A program made the position numbers and the translations under genes. The notes below the pieces were generated by a model that saw nothing but the letters and a program-made list of their open reading frames with translations, had not been told where the DNA came from and searched no databases. A stretch of DNA of 64,000 nt from Variovorax sp. V213 (GTDB lineage Bacteria > Pseudomonadota > Gammaproteobacteria > Burkholderiales > Burkholderiaceae_C), in contig NZ_AP028664.1 in NCBI RefSeq assembly GCF_041154455.1, positions 1,923,001 to 1,987,000 on the forward strand, read 5' to 3'. Position 1 is the stretch's first letter. Every line of letters begins with the position of its first letter. Shown here one piece after another: positions 1 to 7,703 of this stretch.

Positions 1-338
1 TCGAAGCTCGAACGGGCCTCCAGCGCGATCACTGCCAATGCAACCTATTTCGGCAACCTTCAATGGGCCTAGGAATATCTGGGTTACCGCCACCGGCACT
101 TCAAGAGCAGGTGGCTGGCCGCTGGCGGCGACTGGACGGGGAAGGTGGTTGTCGATCTCGGCTGCGGGCCGGGCAACATCTTTGCCACGCTCGGTGGAAA
201 GCCCAACTGCTGGGCGGGGTGGATGTGGCCCCCGGTTCGCCGGGCAGGTCTCATCACGTTCAGGTCGCTACTGCGATTGCGAACCTGTGGTGCTCTGACG
301 ACCTTGCTGGACATCTGGAGCGGGTGAAGGGAAGCTAA
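1..338 (+). pseudogene. Broken class I SAM-methyltransferase fragment ending at the element's outer att core
   Basis: Reading from base 1 in frame 1 gives a methyltransferase-like stretch with the SAM-binding motif VVVDLGCGPGN at about 145-177. A TAG stop interrupts that frame at 70-72. Near 208-212 the similarity moves to another frame, where LLGGVDVAPGS (typical of the strand after motif I) appears. That frame then runs into the 18-bp att core and stops at 336-338, just inside the integrated element. The gene has no start in the window, an internal stop, at least one frameshift and no C-terminal half, so it should be inactive. It may be leftover cargo of an earlier insertion at the same tRNA, or chromosomal sequence cut by this element. 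Family assignment rests on the glycine-rich motif only. Confidence 0.55.
316..333. repeat. Outer att core (displaced copy of tRNA-Gly 3' end)
   Basis: The 18 bases TGGAGCGGGTGAAGGGAA are identical to 13,816-13,833, the 3' end of the tRNA-Gly gene including its encoded CCA. The two copies lie exactly 13,500 bases apart in direct orientation and enclose the integrase gene. This is the expected product of site-specific integration into a tRNA 3' end. Confidence 0.8.
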
Positions 339-390
339 GTGTGGCTTGGAAGCCGCATTCAGCCTAGGTTTTTGCTGTTTGATCGCTCAG

Positions 391-410
391 TGTTCCCCCT
401 TGTGTTCCCC
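391..410. repeat. Paired TGTTCCCC repeats, candidate integrase arm-type sites
   Basis: Two copies of TGTTCCCC start 12 bases apart (391 and 403), about 60-75 bases inside the outer att core. The same octamer occurs at 13,683-13,690 and inverted at 13,646-13,653 beside the integrase gene. Tyrosine integrases bind short repeated arm sites flanking the core, so the placement is suggestive. One further copy lies inside the integrase coding region (13,243-13,250), so the octamer is not unique. Confidence 0.4.
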
Positions 411-456
411 GTTCTTGCCGGTCCGATTCGCCATGGTCTTTTAGAGGAGAAGAAAA

Positions 457-476
457 AGCCCGCGCGAAGGCGGGCT
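457..476 (-). terminator. Rho-independent terminator, minus strand
   Basis: Read on the minus strand, AGCCCGC and GCGGGCT form a 7-bp GC-rich stem with a 6-base loop, followed directly by a T run. It lies downstream of the minus-strand genes that end at 821 and would close the element's main transcription unit. Confidence 0.65.
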
Positions 477-780
477 GTATCCAACTTGTCGAAGTTGGCA
501 CCTTCTTCCGTTGCCGGGGGAAGGGCGGCGGCAGTGTGGTCAGAACAAGTTCAACTGACCAGGCATCGAGCGGCAATGCTCACAAACGTTCTCCAGCCGG
601 CCGAAGCGGAAGCGAACGTAAGGGCGCACATGCACACTCCGCGGGTACATACATGCAGGCATGTCGTGTCCTTTGTAGTGTTATCGACAGCGACCTTGCC
701 CTACCAACACCGCAGCGTTTAAACTGTGGTTGTCCCTCAGAAAGACACATTGGTGGGCGGTCACACGCAAACCTGACGAA

Positions 781-807
781 GCCTCTAGCTCATACCTAGA
801 GGCTTTT
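781..807 (+). terminator. Rho-independent terminator-like hairpin, plus strand
   Basis: GCCTCTAG and CTAGAGGC form an 8-bp perfect stem with a 7-base loop, followed by TTTT on the plus strand. No convincing plus-strand protein gene lies upstream, so it may end an unannotated RNA or block read-through towards the minus-strand gene at 821. Confidence 0.5.
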
Positions 808-820
808 GTCGTTGATGGCT

Positions 821-1453
821 TCATAGCTCATCGTCGTCTCCTTTTTGAGGTACATCATTTTCCGCAAGGTCTTGTTGTGCCGTAGGGGCCAGTGCGGCGT
901 TATCTATCGAAGGAAACGGTGCCGACGCTAAGCTCCACCCAAGCTTCCGATCTGAATGCAGGTGCGGCGTCTCCGACATGATCTGAACTAACCGATGCAA
1001 GGGGTTCTTAATTCCACTGAAATCGACGTTCTGCGCAGACAACTCATCAAAGATCGCTTTCGTCGCTAGTGGTCGTCCAGGACGCAGCAAATTCTCAATC
1101 CGCCGTATCACGTCGGCACGCCACGCTCGCCGGCTTTGAAAAACCTGCTGCATTGGCGAGGATGTGGGCGGTCCGCCGCCGAAGAGCATTGGGCGACCTA
1201 TAAGAATTGCTGCTGCTGTCGCAGCAGAGATCGGAGGGGTAGACGGGCTGGTCGGCTGCAGTTCTATCAGCGCCTTTGCCGAGAGCGCTGCGACGATCTT
1301 GTGCCGTTTGGCTAGAAGTGCGTCCACGCGTGCGCGCGCCAGCGTCACGGCTTCCACCAGTCGCTGGTGATCGGCTTCAGCACGGGCAACCTCGCCCTCC
1401 ACCTGCTGCAGGAGTAGCTGCATGCCTTCGACCACGATGTCTTCGTCTGCCAT
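821..1453 (-). CDS. Hypothetical protein with coiled coil and winged-helix-like C-terminal part
   Basis: I set the start at the ATG of MADEDIV, giving 210 residues, because the longer upstream frame is basic, low-complexity sequence. Residues about 10-60 are rich in Glu, Ala, Arg and Leu with heptad spacing, suggesting a coiled coil. Residues about 115-180 (around IENLLRPGRPLATKAIFDEL and KLGWSLA) have the look of a winged helix of the HARE-HTH kind, which occurs in proteins that act on DNA. The acidic tail ends DDDEL. It is the last minus-strand gene of the element, 114 bases after the excisionase-like gene. The function is unknown; a DNA-binding role is an inference from the fold guess. Confidence 0.6.
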   Translation of the reverse strand: MADEDIVVEGMQLLLQQVEGEVARAEADHQRLVEAVTLARARVDALLAKRHKIVAALSAKALIELQPTSPSTPPISAATAAAILIGRPMLFGGGPPTSSPMQQVFQSRRAWRADVIRRIENLLRPGRPLATKAIFDELSAQNVDFSGIKNPLHRLVQIMSETPHLHSDRKLGWSLASAPFPSIDNAALAPTAQQDLAENDVPQKGDDDEL

Positions 1454-1495
1454 TCGCCGGATTATTGCAGAGAAGAGACGAAGACGGAGACAAAA

Positions 1496-1550
1496 TGTTC
1501 TTGATGGAGAACTATTTTGCGATAGAAAAGACAAATCGCATGTGTTCTTG
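1496..1550. repeat. Direct repeat TGTTCTTG, candidate regulatory site
   Basis: TGTTCTTG occurs at 1496-1503 and 1543-1550 in the 114-base gap between the excisionase-like gene and the next minus-strand gene. The first copy lies just upstream of that gene's start. It could be an operator or an excisionase/integrase site. I have no further support. Confidence 0.25.
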
Positions 1551-1567
1551 TCCAGTAGGGTAAATTA

Positions 1568-1834
1568 CTAGGCTCCCCGGGAAAGCCACCGCTGCACACC
1601 TTGTCGGTCAATGAATACATGGCCGTCCGGCGCCCGCAAATACTCGCGCCCTTCGAGCCATACCCCCTCTTTGATCTTCGACCGGATGGCGGCCTCGCTG
1701 TAGCCGCTGACTACGGCATGGAGCTTGATCGTCACGAATCGATCAGGTGCTAGGTACACGGGGCAAGGCGAGACCTCGCATGCCACGTGCGCCGCAACGG
1801 AACGCGCAAATGCGTCGAATGCCTCTTCGATCAT
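1568..1834 (-). CDS. Excisionase-like protein
   Basis: This 88-residue protein has the layout of small phage excisionases: a segment around YLAPDRFVTIK, then a helix and wing with AIRSKIKEGVWLEG, then APDGHVFID and a C-terminal QRWL. In that family the winged-helix protein binds beside att sites, bends DNA and turns the integrase reaction towards excision. Its start overlaps the stop of the gene before it as ATGA, so the two are translationally coupled. It sits near the outer end of the element, far from the integrase at the tRNA end. In the circular excised form it would lie about 1.5 kb from the joined att site, which keeps the role plausible. Confidence 0.75.
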   Translation of the reverse strand: MIEEAFDAFARSVAAHVACEVSPCPVYLAPDRFVTIKLHAVVSGYSEAAIRSKIKEGVWLEGREYLRAPDGHVFIDRQGVQRWLSRGA

Positions 1835-2121
1835 TCGGAAATCTCATCCATGAGGCTTGCGACGGCAAACGCATGCCCCGCATCTGCTGAAACGCGATTA
1901 ACCGCGGCTGCATCGGTGCCGGCAAGCAGGATGTGTGACGCTACGCATGAGTGCAGCATGTAGATCACATTAGAAAAGTCGAGCCCAGTTTTCGCGCTCA
2001 GGCTCCTAACCGCGCCGATGCAAACTTGGCGCATCATCGCCAAGTTGCAAACGTCGGCCCCATGAGCGGCGGCTAGCTCTTCAATGAGGCCACCAAGTTC
2101 CCTGTTTCCGATCACCATTAC
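1831..2121 (-). CDS. Hypothetical small protein upstream of the excisionase-like gene
   Basis: I chose the ATG of MVIGNREL (96 residues), since the sequence before it looks non-coding. The protein is mostly helical, with many Ala, Val and Cys residues and no membrane segment or signal peptide. I recognise no family. It is coupled to the downstream excisionase-like gene by a 4-base overlap and faces the plus-strand gene at 2252 across a short divergent region, so both may respond to the dyad at 2222-2236. Confidence 0.55.
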   Translation of the reverse strand, partial: VMVIGNRELGGLIEELAAAHGADVCNLAMMRQVCIGAVRSLSAKTGLDFSNVIYMLHSCVASHILLAGTDAAAVNRVSADAGHAFAVASLMDEISE

Positions 2122-2221
2122 TGGCGCTCCAAGTTGGTTGCTGATGGGTGAAGCGTAGGGAGAGATTGAAGAAGGAACAAACCGGATACGGCGTGTCGCA
2201 CTCTGGAAATAGGGCCTTATC

Positions 2222-2236
2222 CTGTTTGCGAAACAG
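2222..2236. promoter_or_regulatory. Perfect dyad CTGTTTGCGAAACAG, candidate operator
   Basis: Six-base arms CTGTTT and AAACAG flank GCG, immediately before the Shine-Dalgarno sequence of the gene at 2252 and within the divergent region shared with the minus-strand gene starting at 2121. It resembles a LexA box, but its CTGT and ACAG are 7 rather than 8 bases apart. An element-encoded repressor site or a 5'-leader hairpin is possible. Confidence 0.4.
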
Positions 2237-2251
2237 CAAAGGAGAAGACCA

Positions 2252-2554
2252 ATGTGGACAATCGCAGCGCGCGTTGAGCCGAATCGCGGTGGCTCGTCGG
2301 CTCGCAAGTTTCGCCTTTACGCCCTGCCTGGGCAGCCCGTGAGTGACGATGTTCCGATCTCGTGTCCTGTCGATGAGCGCCATAACGGGCGCTTCTACTT
2401 GGTCAACGTGGCGATGACCGCTGCAAGTCCAAACATGAGGTCCTACCCTTATGTGCTGAACATGAAAACGATTGCGATGACCCTCATTGAACAAGGGGCC
2501 GCGCTCGCCCACGTTCAGAAGACGTTTGGCGACAAGCGGCCGCGAAGGAAATAG
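2252..2554 (+). CDS. Hypothetical protein on the opposite strand within the element
   Basis: The gene encodes 100 residues. Its ATG follows a good Shine-Dalgarno (AAAGGAGAAG), which decides the start. The protein has no signal peptide or membrane helix, ends in a very basic tail (DKRPRRK) and contains SCPVDERHNGRFY in its middle. I recognise no family. It is one of only two convincing plus-strand genes in the element, and it converges on the tape-measure gene with 6 bases between the stops. Its own promoter region and dyad suggest expression separate from the minus-strand train, as for an accessory 'moron' gene. That role is inferred from arrangement only. Confidence 0.6.
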   Translation: MWTIAARVEPNRGGSSARKFRLYALPGQPVSDDVPISCPVDERHNGRFYLVNVAMTAASPNMRSYPYVLNMKTIAMTLIEQGAALAHVQKTFGDKRPRRK

Positions 2555-2560
2555 TCGAGC

Positions 2561-5536
2561 TCATCGCGTCACGCGCTTCGACAGGTTCGTGAGCGTCTTG
2601 GTGAAGCGCGCGGCTTCTTCTTCGGACGCCATGCCGAACTGTTCGCGGCTGCCGTCCGGGAACTTGAAGTCCACGGTGTGTCGGCTGTCCGCCGCGCCCT
2701 GTTGCGCAGGGGCCGACGCGCTGGACTGCTGATGGTTGCCGGCGCCGAATGTCACGCTCTCCGCAGCCTTGAGCAGTGCCGTGTTCAGGGTGCTCCCGTC
2801 CCCGCCGTACTTCTTCTGGCCGGGGTTGTTGAAAAACGGGATGTCGCCTCGGCTGTCGGCAAATTCGTTTGTGATGCGCCGTGCTTGCGCGTCATCCGTG
2901 ACACCCGCGGCCTTGAGAAATTCAAGGACGCTCGTACGCGTGGCCCCGCCTGCGTTGATCGTGTTTCCCGCCTTGTCCAGGCTGAAACCATTTTTGTCGA
3001 CGCCCTTGCGTCGGTTCTCCAGCGCAAGTTGTCGCTCGGCCAGGTCGAGGGCCTTTTCTTGCGCCGAGATGCTCGCCTCCAGTGCAGCGGTGCGCGCCTG
3101 TTCGCTGTTGGCAAGGCTGCGAATCTTGTCGGCCAGGATGTCGGCCTTCTGAGCTTCCAGGTCCTTGAGGTCGGCACTGCGTCGGGCCGCGTCGATCTCG
3201 GCCAGCTTCGACGCCGTGAGTTCTCCGGTAGCGCGAAGCTCGTTTTCCCGTGCGTCGGCCGCATCGTGGATTGCCTGCGCTTCCCGCCGGGCACTGGCGG
3301 CGGCTTCGTCGGCTGCACGGGCCTGCAGCGCCGTCGCTTGCATCTGTGCCTGTGTGGCGGCCGTGGCGTCGCCATTGGCCTGTGCCACCTCGCGCATGGC
3401 GTTGGCCCGCTCGATGTCCACGCTGATTGCCGACTGCGTGACTTGCCCGGATCGTTGCTCGGCCTGCACCTTGCGCTGCGCCGCGTCGGTGGCATCGCGT
3501 AAGGCGTCGCGATAGAGGGCCGTCGCGCTGGCGGCGCGTGCCTGCGCTGCGGCCACGTCGTCACTCGATGCCTTGCCCTTCTTCTGCGCTTCGACCAGGC
3601 GTTCCACTTCGCGGGCTGCCTCGGCCGCTGCGCCGCGCAGTTCGTAGACTCGCGCGGCGTTGTCCTTGTACGCCTCCGCGGCTGCCTGTGCCGCGGCCAC
3701 CTCAACCTGTTTGGATCGCGCGCCGGCAATCGCCTGATCGGCTTCGGCGCGCTTGGCATCGGCGGACTGCTGCGCTGCTTTGATCTGGTCCTGCGTGGCG
3801 CGGGTGGTGTCCCGGCGCTGCAGCGCCTCTTCCTGCAATCGCAGGCTGTAGCTCTGCGCGATGATCGCCTCGGCGTTGCGCGCGTCGGCCAGGTCCTTTG
3901 AGGCTCGCGCCTGCACACTTGCCGCCTCGGCCGCGGCCTGCCGGCGCTCCGCCTCGGTGCCGTAGATGCTGACCAGCGAGGTGAGCGTCGCGGCTTCGGC
4001 CTGGCGCGCTGCTGCGCTCTTCGTCATCAGGTCGGTGTACTGTGCAGCACCCTTGATTAGTTCGCCGTAGGAGGCGCGCACGGCCAGGTTCGAGGTCGTG
4101 TGTCGCTCTTGCGCGGCAATGGCGTTGTCGACGGCGCGCACCTGCGCCTGCGTGGCTTGCGTCGCGCCGTCCAACGCCTTTGTGATCAGGCCGGCGGCTT
4201 CGGCCGCCTGAGTCAGTTCACGGTCGTACTTCGCGTTGAGCGCGGCCGCCTGCTGCAGGTCGAAATTACCGGTGCGCACTGCGGCGGCAAATTCGCCAAT
4301 GGCCGTGCCCGCCACGTCGGCCGCGTTGCTGAGCCCGCGGACGCCAAGGGCCGCCCACGCTAGGCCCTTCGCGATCCCCTTCGAAGCGCCACCTTCGCCG
4401 ATGGCGTTGGCAGTGTCTGCCATGACATTCTTCAAGCGCGCCCACTCGGAGTAAATTGTCTGCGGCGGGACAGCGTTGGCATAGAGCTCGTTGAGCCCCG
4501 AGGTCAGGGCGGGCAACAGGTCTTTTGCAAGGGCTTGTCCTGCCTCGACCATATTGGTGAGCCCTTCCACCGTCATGCCGGCACCCTTTGCGGCTGCCTC
4601 CATGGCGCCAGGGAGTGCCTCGCCGAGTTGTCCGCGCAGTTCCTCCATGGAAACGGTGCCCTTGGAGGCCATCTGACTGATGGCTGTCAAAGCTTGATCG
4701 GTCTGTGCGCTGCTCTTGCCCAGGGAAGACATGGCGCGAGCAGTTGCCTCGAAAACCGCTCGCGTAGCTTCGCCTTCTATCGCGGTGCCCTTCGTCGCGG
4801 CCGCCAGCGATGTATAGGAGCGCGCCAGCGCCTGCGATTCAATGCCGAGTTTGTTCGCCGTGGTGCGCACAAACTCCATCTCATGCGCGGCGCGTTCTGC
4901 GCTCCCGAAGATGGCTTGAAATGAAAGGGCAAGTTGCTGCTGCTCAGCGATGGTTTGCACGAACTGCTGCGCGCCGAAGGCTGCAGCCATCGCGGACACC
5001 AGGGGGCGCAGTGCACCGACTGCGTCGTCGGACACCTTGCGCAGGCCGCCCACGCTGTCACTCGCCGCCTTTGTGGCCTTGACCACGGCCGTTGCCTGGG
5101 TGGCGAGTTCCTTTTCGGCGGCTGCGGCCTTCGCGGTTTCCCCTGCAATCTTGGTGAGCTCTTCCTTTTTCGCCCGTAGGGCGATGCCCTCGTCGTGAAT
5201 TGCCAAGCGGGCGGCTTGTACCTGCGCTTTGTAGTCCGCGGTCTTCTTCGTCGCTGCATCGGTCTCGATGCCCGATCGCCTCAATGCATCCGTCTGCTGT
5301 TGGATGCCGGTTTTGGTCTGCGCGATGTTCGCGACGAGCGCTTTCTCTGCTTCGCGCAGGCGAAGTGTTTCCGCTGCGGCTTTATCCATGTCGTCGGCGA
5401 GACGCTGGAATGCTGGTGCGGCATCGCCACCGGCCTTCGCCAGGTCTCGCACCTGAGCCTGCAGGTCCTTGACCCCTTGGCTGCCGTCGGTCGTTACCTT
5501 GATGCCGAGCTCGACATCGCGTTTATTCGTCGCCAT
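2561..5536 (-). CDS. Phage tail tape-measure protein, no other tail genes nearby
   Basis: Starting at MATNKRDVEL the protein has 991 residues. Residues about 1-190 are coiled-coil-rich. A conserved tape-measure domain follows at about 200-350, with motifs FGSAERAAHEMEFVR, SMEELRGQLGEALPGAM and GLTNMVEAGQ. Residues about 450-880 are long Ala/Glu/Gln/Arg repeats predicted to be helical. In phages this protein sets tail length and is carried inside the tail tube. The start was chosen because the 17 residues before it look untranslated and the gene before ends 8 bases upstream. The striking point is context: it follows six small unknown genes and no portal, head, sheath, tube or baseplate genes. 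A tail-modifying satellite factor or a leftover prophage gene are both possible. Confidence 0.85.
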   Translation of the reverse strand: MATNKRDVELGIKVTTDGSQGVKDLQAQVRDLAKAGGDAAPAFQRLADDMDKAAAETLRLREAEKALVANIAQTKTGIQQQTDALRRSGIETDAATKKTADYKAQVQAARLAIHDEGIALRAKKEELTKIAGETAKAAAAEKELATQATAVVKATKAASDSVGGLRKVSDDAVGALRPLVSAMAAAFGAQQFVQTIAEQQQLALSFQAIFGSAERAAHEMEFVRTTANKLGIESQALARSYTSLAAATKGTAIEGEATRAVFEATARAMSSLGKSSAQTDQALTAISQMASKGTVSMEELRGQLGEALPGAMEAAAKGAGMTVEGLTNMVEAGQALAKDLLPALTSGLNELYANAVPPQTIYSEWARLKNVMADTANAIGEGGASKGIAKGLAWAALGVRGLSNAADVAGTAIGEFAAAVRTGNFDLQQAAALNAKYDRELTQAAEAAGLITKALDGATQATQAQVRAVDNAIAAQERHTTSNLAVRASYGELIKGAAQYTDLMTKSAAARQAEAATLTSLVSIYGTEAERRQAAAEAASVQARASKDLADARNAEAIIAQSYSLRLQEEALQRRDTTRATQDQIKAAQQSADAKRAEADQAIAGARSKQVEVAAAQAAAEAYKDNAARVYELRGAAAEAAREVERLVEAQKKGKASSDDVAAAQARAASATALYRDALRDATDAAQRKVQAEQRSGQVTQSAISVDIERANAMREVAQANGDATAATQAQMQATALQARAADEAAASARREAQAIHDAADARENELRATGELTASKLAEIDAARRSADLKDLEAQKADILADKIRSLANSEQARTAALEASISAQEKALDLAERQLALENRRKGVDKNGFSLDKAGNTINAGGATRTSVLEFLKAAGVTDDAQARRITNEFADSRGDIPFFNNPGQKKYGGDGSTLNTALLKAAESVTFGAGNHQQSSASAPAQQGAADSRHTVDFKFPDGSREQFGMASEEEAARFTKTLTNLSKRVTR

Positions 5537-5544
5537 TGGAATTC

Positions 5545-5844
5545 CTAGATCGGTGTGTTGCGATGAGCAGGGCGTGCCCGCTTCCAAGCTGTGATGCCCG
5601 CCTCTGCGCGCGGCGGTGCTCCGTAGAGGTCATCCCATGTCACGGCTGAGATGTCCTCGACGCGCAGGTCGATCGACGCGGGGCCGCCCTTCAGGCGCCA
5701 GACCCCGCCGAGTCGATAGACCCGAATCTCCAGCGTGGTGCAGCGGGCCAGGGCGGGCGCGTGGGGTGCGAGCAGAGGACTCGACTCGGCATCAGACCAG
5801 CGCACGCGGCGCGGCTCGTCGGTGTCGAATCGGTCTTTCTTCAT
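5545..5844 (-). CDS. Hypothetical protein immediately before the tape-measure gene
   Basis: This 99-residue protein has acidic and basic ends and a central part (around LEIRVYRLGGVWRLKGG) that looks like beta strands. It starts in an ATGA overlap with the stop of the preceding gene and ends 8 bases before the tape-measure start, so it is almost certainly co-translated with it. In tailed phages the genes just before the tape measure are tail assembly chaperones. Position alone raises that possibility here; I see no sequence motif for it. Confidence 0.6.
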   Translation of the reverse strand: MKKDRFDTDEPRRVRWSDAESSPLLAPHAPALARCTTLEIRVYRLGGVWRLKGGPASIDLRVEDISAVTWDDLYGAPPRAEAGITAWKRARPAHRNTPI

Positions 5845-6293
5845 CGCTCGTGCAGTTTTCTTTCGAGCGTCTTCACCTTTGCGGTGAGCACCGCAATGGC
5901 CTCGGCCTTAGCTTTCCGCTCTGCGTAGAACTGGCGTGCCATCTCGTCGATGGTGGACACGTTCGGGGCTTCGACTTGGCTTAGGAAACTGTCCACGTGC
6001 GCAGATTCGTCCCATTGCGCCAACTTGCTCAGGACGGCGGCCCGGTAAGCCTCCACGGCCGCACCGCTCTTCACGGCTTGGGCCATCTCGATCTCGGGAT
6101 TGATGCCGTGTTCCTTGTAAGCCGAAGCGGCGACCTTGAAGATGCCGCAGATTTCAGATGCACGGGCCACGGCCGCGCGCGCGTTGTCGGGCGTGTCCAG
6201 GTTGACGGAGTCGCTGAACAATAGCGCTTGCACGACGCGGGCGGGGAGCTTCGCCGCGGCTGCGAGTTCGATGGTCAGAGAGGCCTGGATCAT
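5841..6293 (-). CDS. Hypothetical helical protein in the coupled gene train
   Basis: The 150-residue protein is predominantly helical, with a C-terminal region (about residues 110-150, rich in Ala, Lys, Glu and Leu) likely to form a coiled coil. It has no signal peptide or membrane segment. Both ends overlap neighbours by ATGA. The N-terminal part (about 1-90) could be a compact helical domain. I recognise no family. Position two genes before the tape measure would suit a tail chaperone, but this is only positional inference. Confidence 0.6.
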   Translation of the reverse strand: MIQASLTIELAAAAKLPARVVQALLFSDSVNLDTPDNARAAVARASEICGIFKVAASAYKEHGINPEIEMAQAVKSGAAVEAYRAAVLSKLAQWDESAHVDSFLSQVEAPNVSTIDEMARQFYAERKAKAEAIAVLTAKVKTLERKLHER

Positions 6294-6784
6294 GCCGACA
6301 CCTCCGCATCGAGCACGACAACCGGGTTTGCATCAGATCGGCGCAGCACGTCGCCGCCCGTGGCCTCGATCTCGCGAATCAACGTCTCTTCTGCGCGTTC
6401 GAGTTGCAGGAGCTCTGCGTCCAGGGCCTCCAGGCGCGCGGCGCGGTCGGGCTTTGCGAGGGTGTCGCCGTCGTTGAGGTGGCGCGTGAGCGCGGACAGG
6501 ACGGCATCCACACCGAGCAGCGGGACGAGCAAGTCGCCGAGGTTCGCCGTGCGATCGACGTGCACGGTGAAGAACTGGCCGGGTTGCCCGGTCAGGACAG
6601 TCGACCACGCGTGTTGTGCTGCGCGCGCTCCGCGTTCCTCGTGCGCGACCAGCGTGGCGCGCACTTTCGCGACTGCTTCATCGCGAGATAGTTCGAACTG
6701 CGCGATGGTGGCGCGCTCGGCCAGCTTGGTGATGCGCTGCGCGCGAACGGCAGCCAGCTTTTCGAGAGATGTTTTCGGGGTCAT
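6290..6784 (-). CDS. Hypothetical protein in the coupled gene train
   Basis: It encodes 164 residues. Residues 1-60 are helical and charged, the middle (FFTVHVDRTANLGDLLVPLLG) is more hydrophobic, and about 110-145 form a probable coiled coil (LEALDAELLQLERAEE). No known domain is apparent. The stop overlaps the next start (ATGA), and 15 bases separate it from the gene before. Confidence 0.6.
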   Translation of the reverse strand: MTPKTSLEKLAAVRAQRITKLAERATIAQFELSRDEAVAKVRATLVAHEERGARAAQHAWSTVLTGQPGQFFTVHVDRTANLGDLLVPLLGVDAVLSALTRHLNDGDTLAKPDRAARLEALDAELLQLERAEETLIREIEATGGDVLRRSDANPVVVLDAEVSA

Positions 6785-6799
6785 CGGGTGCCTCTCTGT

Positions 6800-7177
6800 T
6801 TACTGAATGAAAGCTTCGAGGCGCTCGATGAGCGCCGATTGCTGCTTGCTGCGCTCGGACGTGCGAGCAGCGTCTGCCGCTGCGTAGTCGAGTTGCTCCA
6901 GCAGCCCGACCAGTTCGCGCAACACCACCGGGCGGATGCCGATGGCCTCCAAGTCGGGCGTCTTGTCCAACAGGTTTTGCAACCAAGCGCGATCGCATCT
7001 GAGATTCCAGGCTGCTTCGGTGTCATGCGGATGCATCTGACAATTGCGCCGTGTTGAAGCCACCGCCCGCCGTATCTCAACAAGCGCATCGGACGCTGCC
7101 AGTGCGACAAGGCGTGCACTATCGGCCTGCGCAGCGAGCCGTGCAAACCGCGAACGGTCGTAGATCAATTTCTTCAT
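6800..7177 (-). CDS. Hypothetical helical protein in the coupled gene train
   Basis: The 125-residue protein begins MKKLIYDRSRF and is largely alpha-helical, with a C-terminal half containing LRELVGLLEQLDY and a final helix. It lacks transmembrane segments. Its start overlaps the stop of the previous gene as ATGA. I recognise no family. The Cys-containing middle (RRNCQMHPHDT) does not form a clear metal site. Confidence 0.55.
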   Translation of the reverse strand: MKKLIYDRSRFARLAAQADSARLVALAASDALVEIRRAVASTRRNCQMHPHDTEAAWNLRCDRAWLQNLLDKTPDLEAIGIRPVVLRELVGLLEQLDYAAADAARTSERSKQQSALIERLEAFIQ

Positions 7178-7449
7178 TGGCTGTCCTTTTGTGCATTGCG
7201 CTTGTTCCAGTAGTCGGCTGCGACAACTGCCATGGTCTTCGTGTTTTTTCCGCGAGCGTCGAGGCGAGCCAGGGCATCGGACATGCGAATGCCGGCTACT
7301 GGGTTGGCGGTCTGCTTCTTTTCTTCAAGCGCTCGCCGGCACTCGGTGCCGTACTTCACGACGGCAGGGGCATCGACGAATTGGTCGGCCGTGAGCGTGC
7401 CCTTGGCGAGCGCGTCGAGCGCTGCGCTCAGGTCCTTCGGCGTGCTCAT
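7174..7449 (-). CDS. Hypothetical small protein in the coupled gene train
   Basis: The ATG of MSTPKDLSAAL is preferred (91 residues) because it overlaps the stop of the previous gene as ATGA, the pattern used throughout this train. The protein is helical and charged, ending in a Lys/Gln-rich tail. No domain is recognised. Confidence 0.55.
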   Translation of the reverse strand: MSTPKDLSAALDALAKGTLTADQFVDAPAVVKYGTECRRALEEKKQTANPVAGIRMSDALARLDARGKNTKTMAVVAADYWNKRNAQKDSQ

Positions 7450-7703
7450 GGCTGCGCCTCCTGAAGCTCCAAAATTTTCGCGGCACCCTCGGGCGTAGCA
7501 AGCCATGCTTCTAGATCATGTCCGTTGACCAATCCATCTGTGGCGAGCAATCGCACGGGGTCAACAGGAATCGGGTGGGTGCGCCCTGGAATTTCTTGGG
7601 ACGCAATCCCCTCGGCTAGCTGAGCCGGCGTGATACCTGCAACTCGGGCCGCAACATGCAGTTTCCAATTCTTGATGCCGCTGTTATCGACGCGGATGGT
7701 CAT
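7446..7703 (-). CDS. Hypothetical small protein, possibly DNA-binding
   Basis: Starting at MTIRVDNSG it has 85 residues. The segment AARVAGITPAQLAEGIAS followed by a short linker could be a helix-turn-helix, and the C-terminal half ends in acidic helix sequence (DLEAWLATPEGAAK). The start is set by the ATGA overlap with the gene before. It may be a small regulator of the element; that is an inference. Confidence 0.5.
   Translation of the reverse strand: MTIRVDNSGIKNWKLHVAARVAGITPAQLAEGIASQEIPGRTHPIPVDPVRLLATDGLVNGHDLEAWLATPEGAAKILELQEAQP

Larger units (their letters stand above)
339..820. other. Non-coding outer end of the element: repeats and hairpins, no convincing gene
   Basis: The open frames here have no recognisable domains and I do not call them. 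The stretch holds two copies of TGTTCCCC at 391-398 and 403-410, which recur beside the integrase gene at the other end. It also holds a hairpin CCAAC/GTTGG at 481-498, a 7-bp dyad TGGTCAG/CTGACCA at 537-561, and two terminator-like hairpins listed separately. It looks like an att arm region plus transcript ends. A small RNA ending at the plus-strand terminator near 807 is possible but not shown. Confidence 0.5.

Noticed and set aside
339..799. Overlapping plus-strand frames at the outer end of the element
   Set aside because: No good ribosome sites, no domains, and they run through terminator hairpins and repeats. The region is treated as non-coding.
2222..2236. LexA (SOS) box
   Set aside because: The CTGT and ACAG halves are 7 rather than 8 bases apart, which LexA tolerates poorly. 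I keep it as an unassigned dyad.
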